Below, one piece after another: positions 34,244 to 47,176 of a stretch of 64,000 nucleotides of DNA. Below the pieces are notes generated by a model, which was not told the origin of the DNA, made no database searches, and worked only from the letters and a program-made list of their open reading frames with translations. The stretch is from Brachyhypopomus gauderio (lineage: Eukaryota; Chordata; Actinopteri; Gymnotiformes; Hypopomidae), in assembly GCF_052324685.1 (NCBI RefSeq), contig NW_027506874.1, positions 340,001 through 404,000 of the forward strand. Direction: 5' to 3'. The position numbers were made by a program, and so were the translations under genes. Within the stretch, counting starts at the first letter, position 1; every line of letters begins with the position of its first letter.

Positions 34244-35710
34244 CATAATTACGTTTTTTATTTTTTATTTTATTTATTTTTTATTGAAGAATAACAAGTA
34301 AATACACATCACTCGTAGAGGTAGGAGAAAACAAAGTACAGAAATGTCAAGAAAACAAAAAGGGGATAGGGGGCCAAGAAATAAAAAAAAACAAGAAAAA
34401 GAGCAGATAACTAAAACAAAAGAAATTTAGAAACATCAAGAGCCACTTTTTTTGCATACTCAGATCTTACACATTTTAATGAGGAGAAGTACCGCCTAAA
34501 GTCAACTAAGAAGCCGGCAAGGCATGGGGCTGAGCGTCTCCATTTACAGCAGTGTATGTGGTATTTAGCAAGCAGGAAAACAACATTCACCAAATCAGAT
34601 ATTTTGTGATCAAGATTGTTGAAAAAGTACAACACATGGTTAAGATTAAAGTCCGGAATGTTCTCAAGTTTTAATGATAGCCAATTTCTCATGTCACTCC
34701 AAAAAATTTTAGTGATGGGGCAAGTAAAGAAAAGATGTTCCAAGGATTCACCTGGACTATCACAAAAAGAACAACCTTCCACTTCGAATTTAAACCGTCT
34801 TTGTAGAAAATCCGCAACTGGGTAAAAGTTATGACAAATTTTTAAATGGGTTTCTTTCACCTTAGGTGAGACAGGATATCTCAAATACTTAGAGTTGGAC
34901 TTTAATACTGTAGCTGAGTCTGCCAGGATTGATGTCCTTCTATTATAATCATAGAACAATTTAGATTTAAAGGCAGACGTAAGAACAGCATTATTACACC
35001 TTTTGTCCATTATGTTGCAAGTACTTATTACCAAATTAGGAAGGGTTGAAGAGACTTTAGAATACAGAAGGGTGTTTTGTATGAGACGGACTAGAGCATC
35101 TGGAATAGCTTTACACATTTTCAAATAATCTTTACGATTACAAACCAAATTATATTTGTCCATAAAATCTCTGTGGTCCAACAGACAACCACTGGCATCC
35201 ATCAAATCAGTTACAAACAAAACACCCTTCTCGTACCAATCAGCTTTAAAAACTGATTTCCTGTTGACCAGTATTGTTCTATTATTCCACAATAAAGAAC
35301 CATGAGGTGAAAAGTTGTGAGAGAAAATCATTTTCCAGTAGTGCAAGACTTGCGTGTGGAATTTAGATAACTTAACCGGAATCTTACTAATCTCAAAATC
35401 ACACCGTAGGAAAAAATCCATGCCACCAATCTTTTAAAATAAAGCTCTAGGAATGTGAAACCACATAGAGTTCGGAGAAGACAGGAGGGACCTTAACCAG
35501 TTAACTCTACAAGAACCAAGTAATGCTTCAAAATGGCTTTGATACCACCCTTGTTATAATCATTAATCAGTTGAGATCGCCTCAAGTAGTGAGTTTTATT
35601 CTTCCAAATGAAATGAAAAAATATTGAATTTGCCTTTTGAATAGATTTCTTAGAAGTAAAAACCGACTGGCAAGGATAAATCAATTTAGACACTCCTCAT
35701 AATTACGTTT
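34244..35710 (-). mobile_element. 5'-truncated L1-like retrotransposon with 13-bp target duplication
   Basis: The element spans 34257-35697 and is flanked by the 13-bp duplication CATAATTACGTTT (34244-34256 and 35698-35710). On the minus strand it keeps the C-terminal part of ORF2. FIWKNKTHYLRR lies at about 35580-35620, followed after a break by a 336-codon frame (35421-34411) with a cysteine motif, CSFCDSPGESLEHLFFTCP, usual at the end of L1/Tx1-type proteins. The 3' end is an A/T-rich tail. Endonuclease and most of the reverse transcriptase are absent because of 5' truncation. A nearly intact long frame and clean duplication suggest a fairly young copy. Confidence 0.92.
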
Positions 35711-36235
35711 GATGCCTGATATACGGTCTCTGGTCAGGTAAAAATGTTCTTTCACCGGTTTTGCAGGGTTTTTTTATTCTCCACTGCCACCTATCGCCAC
35801 CTATCGTTTCGGAGAACACTGGGTCGCGCGAGGTGGGCGGAGCCGCGCGCTACGGTCGTTTGCGAAAGTATTGGTTTAACGTGCTGGGAAATATTGAAAT
35901 GGACCTTTAAAGTGACGTACAAGTGCTTTAATTCCACCATGTATAGGTGTATGAACCCTGCAAACATGACTTTGTCCATCGCGCTGAAGCGCGGCGCGCG
36001 CGCGAAGTACAAAATTCGAGAGGTGCACGACCTCGCGCACGGGCGGAGCCACAGCGATTACGTCATTTTCGCCGCGCGGACCCTCGCGCCGCTTGCGACG
36101 CGTCAAGTATAACTGTGCCATTAATTGGAAGTTTGCTAAGCTGACTGCTTTGCAGTCTCTCTTTTGGTTTATTTGAATATGGACAATAAAGATCACTTGT
36201 TGCAACCCTCGCCTTCGGCTGCCTCTGTCATAGGA
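35711..36235. other. CpG-rich segment, possible solo LTR or old element
   Basis: About 300 bp (35815-36110) is strikingly CpG-rich (GGTCGCGCGAGGTGGGCGG, GCGCGGCGCGCGCG) in AT-rich surroundings, followed by AATAAAG at about 36187. Short frames on both strands are unrecognised. A CpG island of an unseen gene or a solo LTR are both possible. Confidence 0.4.
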
Positions 36236-36401
36236 TGATAATTATTGACAATTGTGGGATCAAGATTTCTTTTTTTAGAAGTGGTTTAACCACTGCAGTT
36301 TTAAGAATAGGGAATAGTTTTAAGATTAGGGAATTCTCCCAGTCGCAGAGACTGACCTGAGCTCTGAACCTGCTTTAAGAAGATATGCTGGTAAAGGGTC
36401 T

Positions 36402-36690
36402 AGTACCCCCATACTCAAATAGCGGCCCGCGAGCTGTTTTGAAAAGTTTTTTTTTTTTTTATGGTTTTTTTTTTTTCAGTCGCGCTATCCGCTCTTATTT
36501 TGAAATCGCGCACCTCAACATCAAGAGGCTGGGGATTGGCTCCATGGCAACAATAAACAGATAGTAGCAGCAACATGTTTACCGACCGGAGCAATAATGA
36601 CATACCCGAAATTTGCCCCCCCCCCAAAAAAAAAAAAACCGGACAGCGCAAATTTATACCCAAATACGTTCGCCACCCCCCCCCCCCCAC
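36402..36690. repeat. dispersed repeat, copy B
   Basis: Second copy of the repeat at 26205-26350, with the same ordered blocks, plus T-rich, C-rich and A-rich homopolymers between them (including about 10 C at 36617 and 14 C at 36676). Confidence 0.75.
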
Positions 36691-36738
36691 CCCCGTCAAC
36701 AATTTGCGTTCTTAATCTTAATTTTACCAGAGATTATT

Positions 36739-37640
36739 TTATTTTGGTGCCACAGCATCAATACAGTTCCTAACTCTGTGTGCGAAAGTTTCAACTAGCT
36801 CATTCCCATTTTCTGAAAGAGGGAGGGACTGTATCATGTCTGTGAAGGCCACGGCACTGCCAGCACTGAGATAACGCTTGGTTATTGTGCGCTTTTCACT
36901 GAGTGTTCTAGTAGATAATGACATATTGAAAAATACACCAAAATGGTCAGAGATTGTAACATCAGTAATTTCAGTATTATTAACTTCTATACGTTTAAAA
37001 ATATGGCCATGCTTATGAGTTTGGCCTGATACATGCTGTATGAGATCAAAAGAGTTAAGCATCCTCATGAATTCTGAAGTGATTGGATTTGTGGATATAT
37101 CCATGTGAATATTAAAATCCCCAGCAATTAAAACACAATCAAAATCAATTAAAATCTTAGAAAGCATTTCTGCTATATCTTCAAGAAAATCTGCATGTAA
37201 TCTGGGAGGATGATAGATAACAATCAAAAGAACTGAATAAGTACTGTTGAGTTGTACTGCCAGATATTCAAACGTAGGATGTTCCCCTAATGAGATCTGC
37301 TTACAGCGGAATGCTTTATGGTAAAAACATGCAACACCACCACCTCTCATTTACCCTGGAGACATTAAAATAGTTAAAGTCGGGAGGCGAAGCTTCATTT
37401 AGCACTATTGCTCAATTGCTATCAAGTCTCTGTTAGACAAAGAAAGTCCAGACAATAATCTTCAATTAATTTAGCTGTTATAAAAGACTTGTTTGTGAGT
37501 AAGCAGACATTTAGTAAGGCGACTTTGAAGACCTGATGTGATTGATTGGCGTAGCTTACATTACTCATCAAATTTTGTTTGTTACAATGTTTGGTACTAT
37601 TATGTTTTCTTCTGACCAGTCCAGCTTGTTGTCCAGCCAC
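36739..37640 (-). mobile_element. L2-like LINE endonuclease fragment
   Basis: Minus-strand frames encode an apurinic-type endonuclease. KVALLNVCLLTNKSF and LDFLCLTET lie at about 37422-37540. A broken join leads into 37350-36739 with VIYHPPR, LIAGDFNIH (catalytic GDFN) and VTISDHFGVF (terminal SDH motif). This is the endonuclease arrangement of L2/CR1-type LINEs. No reverse transcriptase follows on its 3' side, so it is a fragment. Confidence 0.88.
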
Positions 37641-37945
37641 AGCCTGTGGTACTTGTATGAGTCCACAGTCTCCACCTCAACATCCTCTATTAGTACTGGT
37701 TGTGACTTTTGTCTGGACTTCCCAAAGTCAATGACCAGCTCCTTGGTCTTTGAGGAGTTGAGCTGCAGGTGGCTGCTGTGGCACCAGACAGTGAAGTCCC
37801 TCACCAGGCTCCTGTACTCCTCCTCTTCATCACCCCTGATACACCCCACAATAGCTGTGTCATCAGCAAACCTCTGAATATGACACAACTCAGAGTTGTT
37901 GCAGAAGTCCGCGGTGTACAGGGTGAAAAGAAGAGGGCACAGCAC
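37641..37945 (-). mobile_element. LINE reverse-transcriptase fragment
   Basis: The minus-strand frame contains LCPLLFTLYTADF, FADDTAIVG (the catalytic ADD box) and LWLDNKLDW, the core of a non-LTR reverse transcriptase. It lies 5' of the endonuclease fragment on the same strand, the reverse of normal LINE order, so the two come from different insertions. Confidence 0.88.
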
Positions 37946-38323
37946 TGGCTGAATTGCTGAACGATTTCCTATCTACACATCAAGGAACACGTGTAGTGAG
38001 CAGCACGTGAACTCTCCTCTGAAGCAGACTGGGTCATGCTTGTGGTTCTTGATGTCCTGGAGAGGGAGGCAGCATGTTGTGGTGAGACTGCTCGATTTCT
38101 GCTACTCCAGTTGGGGCGAGAGCTTCATATCTGTTATCTAAGAGAATGTTCTTGTGTTCTGGAGATGGCTGCTTGCCACCGCTGCTGTGCTGGTTTCTGC
38201 TGCGTTCCTTCCCCCGTACGAGAGTCTAGTCCTTATTGTTCTTCACTGGATGGGGAGTGGAGGCCCTGGTGAAATTGGCTTTGCCCCCAATACATCCTAG
38301 CAACAATGCAGAGAGACGTTGCT

Positions 38324-38569
38324 TTATGTGCCAGTCGCCGGGACGGTTTTATCAGCAGTTTGCGTGGCAAGAATCAAGTCCAGATATTCTTCATCCTCCC
38401 TTATAGAATGTAAGGTATGGATTCTTTCCTGAAGTTCAGCGACCCTCTGAGACAGTTTGACATACTCTGAACAAGTAGATGACGGTGCAGCAAGAACCAT
38501 AATCAAAACAACATCAAAAGCACCAGACACACCAGGGCTCAAATACCCAAATTTAAATTTTAAATGCAC
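38324..38569 (-). mobile_element. possible LINE ORF1 coiled-coil fragment
   Basis: The minus-strand frame contains CSEYVKLSQRVAELQERIH and a short heptad pattern, resembling the coiled-coil start of fish L2-type ORF1 proteins. No start or end is defined and it neighbours other LINE debris. Weak call. Confidence 0.4.
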
Positions 38570-38907
38570 CTATTGACACTCTGGCAGGTGTTTCACAGTT
38601 GGGGACACCACTAGTTGCAGACAGAAACAGTTCACAAAACGGCTCACTCACAATGTCGAGGAACAGTCAGCCCATCAGAATGTCAAGAGTGCAAAATGAT
38701 CCCGAGTAAGGAATCCTTTTAACTTTAAAATAAAAAACTTTTTAACTTGTAAAAATAACTTAAGCAGAGCTAGCAGAGAAGTGTCTGAACTGCAGGAAAG
38801 CAGGAAGTGTAGTCTCAGTTATTTCACTGTTATCCATATTATACTGTATAAAATCTACTTTGTTTATACTGTGTTATAAAATGTAACTAGGAGGGAAGAT
38901 TGAATTG

Positions 38908-39016
38908 AGCTGCACAAGTGTGTGTAACGTCACAAGTGTGTAACATCACAAGTGTGTGTAACATCACAAGTGTGTAACATCACAAGTGTGTAACATCACA
39001 AGTGTGTGTAACGTCA
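38908..39016. repeat. short TG-type tandem repeat
   Basis: Six to seven copies of CACAAGTGTGTGTAACATCA or its shorter form without one TG. Confidence 0.85.
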
Positions 39017-39394
39017 GTTCTCCTTGGGCACCAGGACTGTGTCTTTCTGAACTTTCTGAACTCCTCTCGATCAGGAAGAGGTGAAGTAAACACATTCTAA
39101 GACAAAAATAGAAGCCGGTAAAGCTGATGAACAGATTGAGCTGGTCCAAAGCCAATACCGAACTCACAGTACACAAGAGCTATACGCATCCATGCTGATG
39201 AAGGGAGAAAATAGGGCAAACCAACCAGAATAGACGGTGAGTCAGGGAAATTAGAGCAAGCCAATCATAGAAGAGCATGTGTCCCCAGCATTTACAGAAT
39301 TAAAGTTTATTCACCACCAATAATACTCCAACAATACTCATCTCCTTTACTGCTCACATTGATTCTTTGTACAAAAGTTAATTTTGATTTGATT

Positions 39395-39525
39395 TGATTT
39401 CTTACTGTCGCCCTTGGCTTGCTCACTGGGGGCTAGGACTCGGCACTTGTAAAGCTGCTTTGTGACAACAACTGTTGTAAAAAGCGCTATATAAATAAAA
39501 TTTGATTGATTGATTGATTTTTGGT
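39395..39525 (+). mobile_element. L2-type LINE 3' tail
   Basis: Contains GGCTTGCTCACTGGGG, GTAAAGCTGCTTTGTGACAA and AAAAAGCGCTATATAAATAA, ending in (TTGA)n. The same tail occurs at 60337-60524. Short 3' remnants of this kind are common debris of fish L2-like LINEs. Confidence 0.85.
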
Positions 39526-41815
39526 GATTTTCTTATCCCTGAACTTATACTGGAGATAGAAGAGAATCTTCCATGATAAAATCAATTAAATCAGAATTGT
39601 ACATCTGAGACCTATAGACTATAACTAGTGATATTCATGGAACCCTGTTCAGAGCTAAACAGAGACACTCAAAGGATATGACTGCTTGCACTGAACAGAA
39701 AACATTTAAACTAGCTATGAGCTAAATGGATTAGAACATTTATTTTCGTTTCAGATGATGTGTTGTTAAAAGTGTTGGTCTTCTACTGATATGATAGTGT
39801 TGGAAGGATCTTGAGGAGAAGGTGGTCCTACAGTGCGTGAGGAGCATCAGAGTGTCAGCAGCAGACCGCTAAGCAGGAGATTAACCACGCAACCGGCAGC
39901 AGAGACCTGAACTTTATTCACTTTAATCTGTTTTTTGGGAAGAGAGAATATTTAGATGCTATGGACTGTACACAAATATGGAGGGTGCGAAATCTCTGAG
40001 AACACAGAACTGCTCCAACCGCCGTATCTGAGTGTAGGTAAGCTGAGAAGTGTGTGAACAATCTAATCTAACTCGGAAATACACTAAAGCTACTGAATCT
40101 CTTTCAGTGACAATGCAACCTGCATAACTGTACCAGCTTCATGTATTAATGTGTGAGTAGTTCAAGTAATTAATCCTGTGCCATTTTAGCATGGGATATT
40201 TCTCTATAAGGAACTTTAGTAAGGATGAGTCCCATGCTAATTTTCATCATACGATCTCAGCATCTCTGCTCCACAGTGTAATTCAGAAGTGTTTCAGATG
40301 TGGCCCTGTAGACTTTAAATCATTTTCAGCACCATAATCTTGTGTTCGAATCAGAAGAATATGAAAGCGTCCTCGCTCTAAATTTGCTCTGCTCTAAGTG
40401 AAAAGACAGCATTGCTTCTTTTAAATCATCACATCTGCTGATCTGAACTGATCTGAAAACAAAAGAATTCATATGCATGCATTCCAAGGTCAGACAGCTT
40501 CAGAGGCCAGAGAAGCGCTCTGCTGCCCCCTGCTGGCTGACATGTGCTATGACGCAGAACCCTGAGTAGGTCTAATGGTTGAAGGGGGTAAATATGACAC
40601 AACAGAGCAGAAAAGGAGGATACCACTAACAACGTCTTAGACGTGTAGGACGTAGCATTCAGCTAGCCTGATGTAGAAGGGTAACAACACGACTAACAGT
40701 CCCATAATATATGATAATGTAGAGTATATTGTAAATAGCCTGTCCTGTTTTAGGGTTCAATACACTGACACACCATGAACATTTTCAGGTGAACCCAAAA
40801 CTGGTATAGTTCTGTACAGTATATATTATTATTAGTAGTATTATTGTTAATATTGTCACGTTTTTATAATCTGTTTTTTACTCATCTGAGGCTGCGGGTT
40901 CACCTAAATTTCCTTCTGTGGGACAATAAAGGCTGTTTCTAACCAATTCTATTCTATTCTAACATGTCTAGCATAAACTGAACATAAACATTGTTACATA
41001 AACTTGCTTTTTGACTTTAGTGCTTTTGGCACTTTAGTTCTCAGCACACAGAATTGCAACACAACAACTGGCAGTTGTTAATCATGTTAGTCATTTGTTG
41101 CAGTGACTTGAATGGGGCAGGTGACACTCTAGTGCCCTTGAAAGCAGTCAGAGGCATTTCACAGTCCTGCTCAGTCTGTTGACTTGTCCAGGTTATTGTA
41201 CTAGAACTGAGGAAGCATTTGTTTACAGTGGTTTAAACAAACGTTCCAGCCGAGCCAATGCTGAACCTACCTGAGGGTTTTCACCATGAAGAAGTCACAT
41301 TACTGGATTCCAAAACACAATTATATGTTTATTATGTCACATCATCATTTACACCGAGAAATCTGAGTGTAACTTGGAATAATTACTTTTCTCATTGCAC
41401 AAGAATGTTTTTTTTTTACATCTCACTGCTAAGGAGACACTTAACCAAAATAATTGTCATGAAACACAAGCCACATTATACATCGTAATGCCTCAGTCTA
41501 TATCGCAAATGCCAATATTATTATACAAAAATATCACATACGGCAGGCTGATGGAAACATGCCAAAGCTAAAACCTGCAGCACCAGAGAACGTCAGCCAG
41601 TCCAAACAGAGTCGAGCCCACGTGCCCTTATGACTACACTGTCACTGCTTAACACTTCAGAGTTATAAGTGGGGTGTCTAAAAAATGTGATAAGAAGGGG
41701 ATGATCAGGCACAAAGGTCTGTATGGAGCGCCTACGGGGTTTCCGCCCAGTACACGTACTGGGAGGGGCTCATTTGAATAGACAGTCCTAGAGTCGTGCT
41801 ATTTGCTATTGGGTC
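39526..41815. other. gene-free segment upstream of S100 stop
   Basis: No gene supported. A LINE-like tail lies at 40861-40962. TTTATT at about 41326 is AATAAA on the minus strand and could end the S100 transcript about 490 bases after its stop. A perfect 8-bp hairpin (CCCAGTAC/GTACTGGG) lies at 41746-41763. Confidence 0.5.
40861..40962 (+). mobile_element. LINE-like 3' tail with (ATTCT)n end
   Basis: TTTCCTTCTGTGGGACAATA then AAGGCTGTTTCT and an ATTCTATTCTATTCT end. This is the pattern of CR1/Rex-type retroposon 3' ends with simple-repeat termini. No coding sequence remains. Confidence 0.55.
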
Positions 41816-43773
41816 TCACAGTAACAGGCAATTACATCTGACGGTTTTGTTTTTCTGAAGCTGCCCAAACTGGGTGGTGGCCAGTGTATTCACAAGCTTC
41901 CAAAAGTTCTTGAAGGTGACGCCCTGGTCCTCGTGCACCTCCATCTCCTTCAGGAGCTGCTTTAATCCCTCCTGATCCCCGGCAGCCTGTAAAACAAGTG
42001 CATAAAACTTTAGCCATCATAAACTCATAAAACGGCTCACATTCACACCATCAACACCAGATACTAAAGCACGCCCATTTTAACTGCTGTAATTTGTATT
42101 GTTTTCCCGTAAATATTTATTAGGAAATACTGAGTGAAAACACTGCAAAGCTTATGACATATTTTCTAATCCCTTCCCTTTGAAACATGTGAAGTAGTCA
42201 GTGTAGGATATGCATGTTCACAGTAGATTCACTGTGACTGCAGACTTGTGCAGTCGTACTGACGCCGTCCACTGTGTCTCCACCATCACACATCAAATAA
42301 ACGTGAAGGTCAGAAGCGTGTGAGGTCTTCTGTTAGGAGGTGGGTTACCTTCGCCGCAGTGGGCAGCTCTTTGGAGATCATGGTCTGGAACTCCTCCACA
42401 GTCAGTGTGGGACCCTCGTTAGGAGAAGCCTTGTGAAATTGTGTCACCAGGGTGTTGATGGCTAACTCTAGCTCTGTGTACTACAGAAAGGAGTTACATC
42501 TAGTGAAGCTATGATCAATACCACTTCACTTCATCCTAATTAATGTCTTTATTTTAACTTTATTATCTGAGTTGGTAAAAAGATTTACAACAACCTGCGA
42601 TTTTTCTAAAGTGTACCACATATAAAAAACACACATCTCTGCGCACGCCACAATGAAACAAAACAATCATGGATTTGCTTTAGAAACCTTATAAGCATGA
42701 TCAGTTTTAGGATGTAGCTGGGACTCCGATTACATTTAGACTACACTGAAAACATCCAGACGAGAGTCACGGGTTCCAAATGCCAGACAATTGAGTGAGA
42801 TTATGCGTTTACAAGCACTGTGATGATTTGAATCTCAGATGCAGGGATTTCTAGATTGCGTAATTCCAAAGGGTGTAACAGTGGCTCTGGTGTCTAAGAA
42901 CAAATTCTTTACACTTGAAGAGTAACAAAAAAGATGCCAAAAATGTGATTCAGAACAAGCCTGAACCTGAACTACTGACACCAGTTTACTGACCGGTTGA
43001 CCCTTTACTCCTCAAAAGGCAAACAACCGCTACAGCTGCTCACACAAGGTAAGAATTTGATTGCCGACGAGAACTTGGTGCCGACGAGAATCTTAACTAC
43101 TCAATGCTTTGTGTCCCTATGGTGTTGAACTGGGCTCCCCACGACTGGTCCTATGAAGTGTGTCCTATAGAGTAAGACCCCTCTGACTACGCCAGGTAAG
43201 AACAGACAAGCAGGCACAGGAAGTGCTTATGGGATCACTGTGCACGCTGCTTGCAACACACAAAGCACTACTATTTGCTTTTTGGGCGTTGGCCAGCAGA
43301 AAAGCAAACTATTTTGACTATGGTGTGGACAAATCCATGAAAATATGCCCTTAAGTGATGACAGTAATTTGGACAATTAAACAAGTTTTGTGATCTGATA
43401 TTCCAGAATTTGTGATTCTGAATTGTATGCTCTCCAAGTTAATATATTATAGTGAATAAGAATCTAAGGTAGTGACAATGCAGAGGACTGTTCATAGTTT
43501 AGCTGAATTACTATCAAATAATTGGCTTAGATATGAAATAACTACGTCACCGTCTGTGTAGCTTAAACGAAACTTACAAATTAATTCGCAATAGTTTTTT
43601 TTAGTAAACTGGCGCACTCCCGGTTGAACCAACTAAGCTGAACCAACAGAACCGATTAATTCAAACGTCAAAGTTATTGCATTACATTTACTTTTTTCGT
43701 AACAATTTTAAATAGTTAGATCTACAAATAAACCGACACAGTATAAAAGACTCACGCTCACCTGCGATGCCAT
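41816..43773 (-). CDS. S100-family calcium-binding-type protein, 3 exons, 104 aa
   Basis: Minus-strand exons are 43762-43773 (MASQ), 42349-42480 and 41816-41986, all phase 0 with GT-AG introns. The 104 codons match the usual S100 size. The N-terminal half reads YTELELAINTLVTQFHK then LTVEEFQTMISKELP, the S100 pseudo-EF-hand helix pattern. The second half, QLLKEMEVHEDQGVTFKNFW, corresponds to the canonical EF-hand, but loop position 1 is Glu instead of Asp, position 3 is His and position 12 is Asn instead of Glu. Ca2+ binding there is probably weak or lost. Sequence feel is closest to the S100A13/A14/A16 group, several of which have a degenerate site. S100 proteins act as dimers modulating intracellular targets. 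I cannot name the orthologue. Confidence 0.87.
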
Positions 43774-44618
<845 letters not shown>

Positions 44619-44709
44619 CTTTAAAACAATAAAGAAATATGAATGTTTAAATATAAATGTAGAAATCTTACAGCAGATCCTATGACTAGCCAGCTAGAAC
44701 ACTGAGTGC

Positions 44710-47111
44710 TCAACTCTGGTACCTGAGGTCTGAACCGCTGGACTCCTCCGTTTCCACAGACCTGCTCCTGCCGACTCTGACTGGCCTCCCTACAGACACA
44801 CACCTCCTCCTCCTCTTCCTCATCACCTTCCTCCCGTCTGATCTCTGACTGAAGTGTGGTGATGTCATAGGTGTCTCCTGAAGATTCACCAGCTCCTCAT
44901 CGCTGGAGTCACTGAAGCATATGTGTTTATGTGTGTGTGTGTGTGTGTGTATACACATACCAATATATATATTAGAATGTAATGAAGAAAAAGTGTTTAT
45001 TTCATTTAATTTGATTATTATAACTGACAACTAATGAAAACCCCAAATTCAGTATCTTACAGAATTTAAATATTGTGAAATGGTTCAGTATTGAAGACAC
45101 CTGGTGCTACACGCTCAACACATAATGAACTCAAAACACCCACAAAGGCCTTTAAATGGTCTCAGTCTAGTTCTGGAACACAATCATGGGGATGACTGCT
45201 GACTTGACAGTTGTCTAAAAGATGACTGACACCTTACACAAGCAGGGAAAGATATAAAAGGTCATTGATAAAGAGGCTGTTCACAGAGCTGTGTGTCCAA
45301 GCACATTAACAGAGAGGAGAAGGAAGGAAAAGATGTGGTAGAAAAAGGGTACAAGCAATAGTGATAACTGCACCTGGAGAGGACTGTGAAACAAAACCCA
45401 TTCAAAAATGTGGGGGAGATTCACAAAGACTGGACTGCAGCTGGGGTCAGTGCATCAAGAACCAGCACACACAGACGTATGAAGACGTGGGTTTCAGCTG
45501 TCACCACACACAGACGTATGAAGACACGGGTTTCAGCTGTCATCACACACAGACGTATGAAGACACCACACACAGACGTATGAAGACATGGGTTTCAGCT
45601 GTCACCACACACAGACGTATGAAGATGTGGGTTTCAGCTGTCATCACACACAGATGTATGAAGACATCCGTATGAAGGTTTCAGCTGTCACATTCCTTGA
45701 GTCAAGCCACTCGTGGTCAAGAGATGCGTCAGAAGCGTCTCTCCTGGGCTAAAGACAAACAGGACTGGACTGCTGCTGAGTTATATTCTAAAGTTATGTT
45801 GATGAAAGCACATTTTGCCCAGATCCCAGAGTCTGGAGGAAGAGAGGAGAGGCACAGAACCCACGTGGCTTGAGGTCCAGTGTTTGGGGTTTGGGGTTCC
45901 ATGTCATCTGCTGGTGTTGGTCCACTGTGACCAACTTATGGAGATGCAGATTTCATTTTCCAACAGGACGTGGCACCTGCACACAGTGCCAAAGCTTCCA
46001 GTACCTGGTTTAAGGACCATGGTGTCCCTGTTCTTAATTGGCCACCAAACTCACCTGACCTTCACCACATCTATGGGGTATTGTGAAGAGGAAGATGCAA
46101 CACACCAGACCCTACGATGCAGAAGAACTGAAGGCCACGATCAGAACAACCTGGACTCTCAGAACACCTGAGCAGCACCACAGACTGATGGACTCTCAGA
46201 ACACCTGAGCAGCACCACAGACTGATGGACTCTCATAACACCTGAGCAGCACCACAGACTGATGGACTCTCAGAACACCTGAGCAGTACCACAGACTGAT
46301 GGACTCTCAGAACACCTGAGCAGCACCACAGACTGATGGACTCTCAGAACACCTGAGCAGTACCACAGACTGATGGACTCTCAGAACACCTGAGCAGCAC
46401 CACAGACTGATGGACTCTCAGAACACCTGAGCAGCACCACAGACTGATGGACTCTCAGAACACCTGAGCAGCACCACAGACTGATGGACTCTCAGAACAC
46501 CTGAGCAGCACCACAGACTGATGGGCTCCACGCTGCACTGCTGTAGTGTGCGTGTTATGAATGGAATTACTGAATCTACTTTTCATGATATTCAAATTGT
46601 ATGACCAGCACCTATGTGTGTGTGTGTGTGTGTTGTTGATGTATTCTGTGTTGATGTATTCTCTTCCTGGCATTGCAGCACAGCTACATGAGGCTGCAGG
46701 TATCTCCATAACGTGACTCACATCTCCTGCTCCGAGTTCTGGCCTGGAGGCCCCGCACAACCAGCACAGACGCTCCCCATCACTCTGAAGCACTTCATGC
46801 AGAAACACCCTGCAGAAACATACTGACATTTACACTGGAACTGTATGCACCAAGTATACAGTTCACATCTTGGTACAACTTGTGTTTTCAGCAGCAGCGG
46901 AACATATGGAGATATCTGGAGATATGAAACATTCATGCAGATGTAGATATGGAACAGACAGGAGTGTGTAACCTGTGCAGTGTGGCGTCGGGCAGATAAA
47001 CACATCTGGACTGTCTTTGCTTTTAATCACCTGGCCACAGGCCAAGCAACACTTTTCACACACCCCCAGGAGTCTGGCTATGGTGGCCCCACCAGGAAGA
47101 CTGCACACACA

Positions 47112-47176
<65 letters not shown>

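Larger units (their letters stand above)
44945..46612 (+). mobile_element. Tc1-like transposon relic, family 3, with two internal minisatellites
   Basis: A Tc1 copy in dcst2 intron 14. The left end region has ATTAGAATGTAATGAAGAAA and the right end TTTCATGATATTCAAATTGT then ATGACCAGCACCT, consistent with long inverted repeats. Recognisable transposase sequence runs between (for example TTCAAAAATGTGGGGGAGAT, GATTTCATTTTCCAACAGGA, TGTTCTTAATTGGCCA). Stops, deletions and two arrays (45463-45665, 46155-46525) destroy the frame. The end positions are approximate. Confidence 0.87.

Noticed and set aside
35744-36205. Arg-rich frames of 109-122 codons on both strands of the CpG-rich block
   Set aside because: High GC lowers stop frequency, so open frames are expected by chance. 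No domain or splice context.
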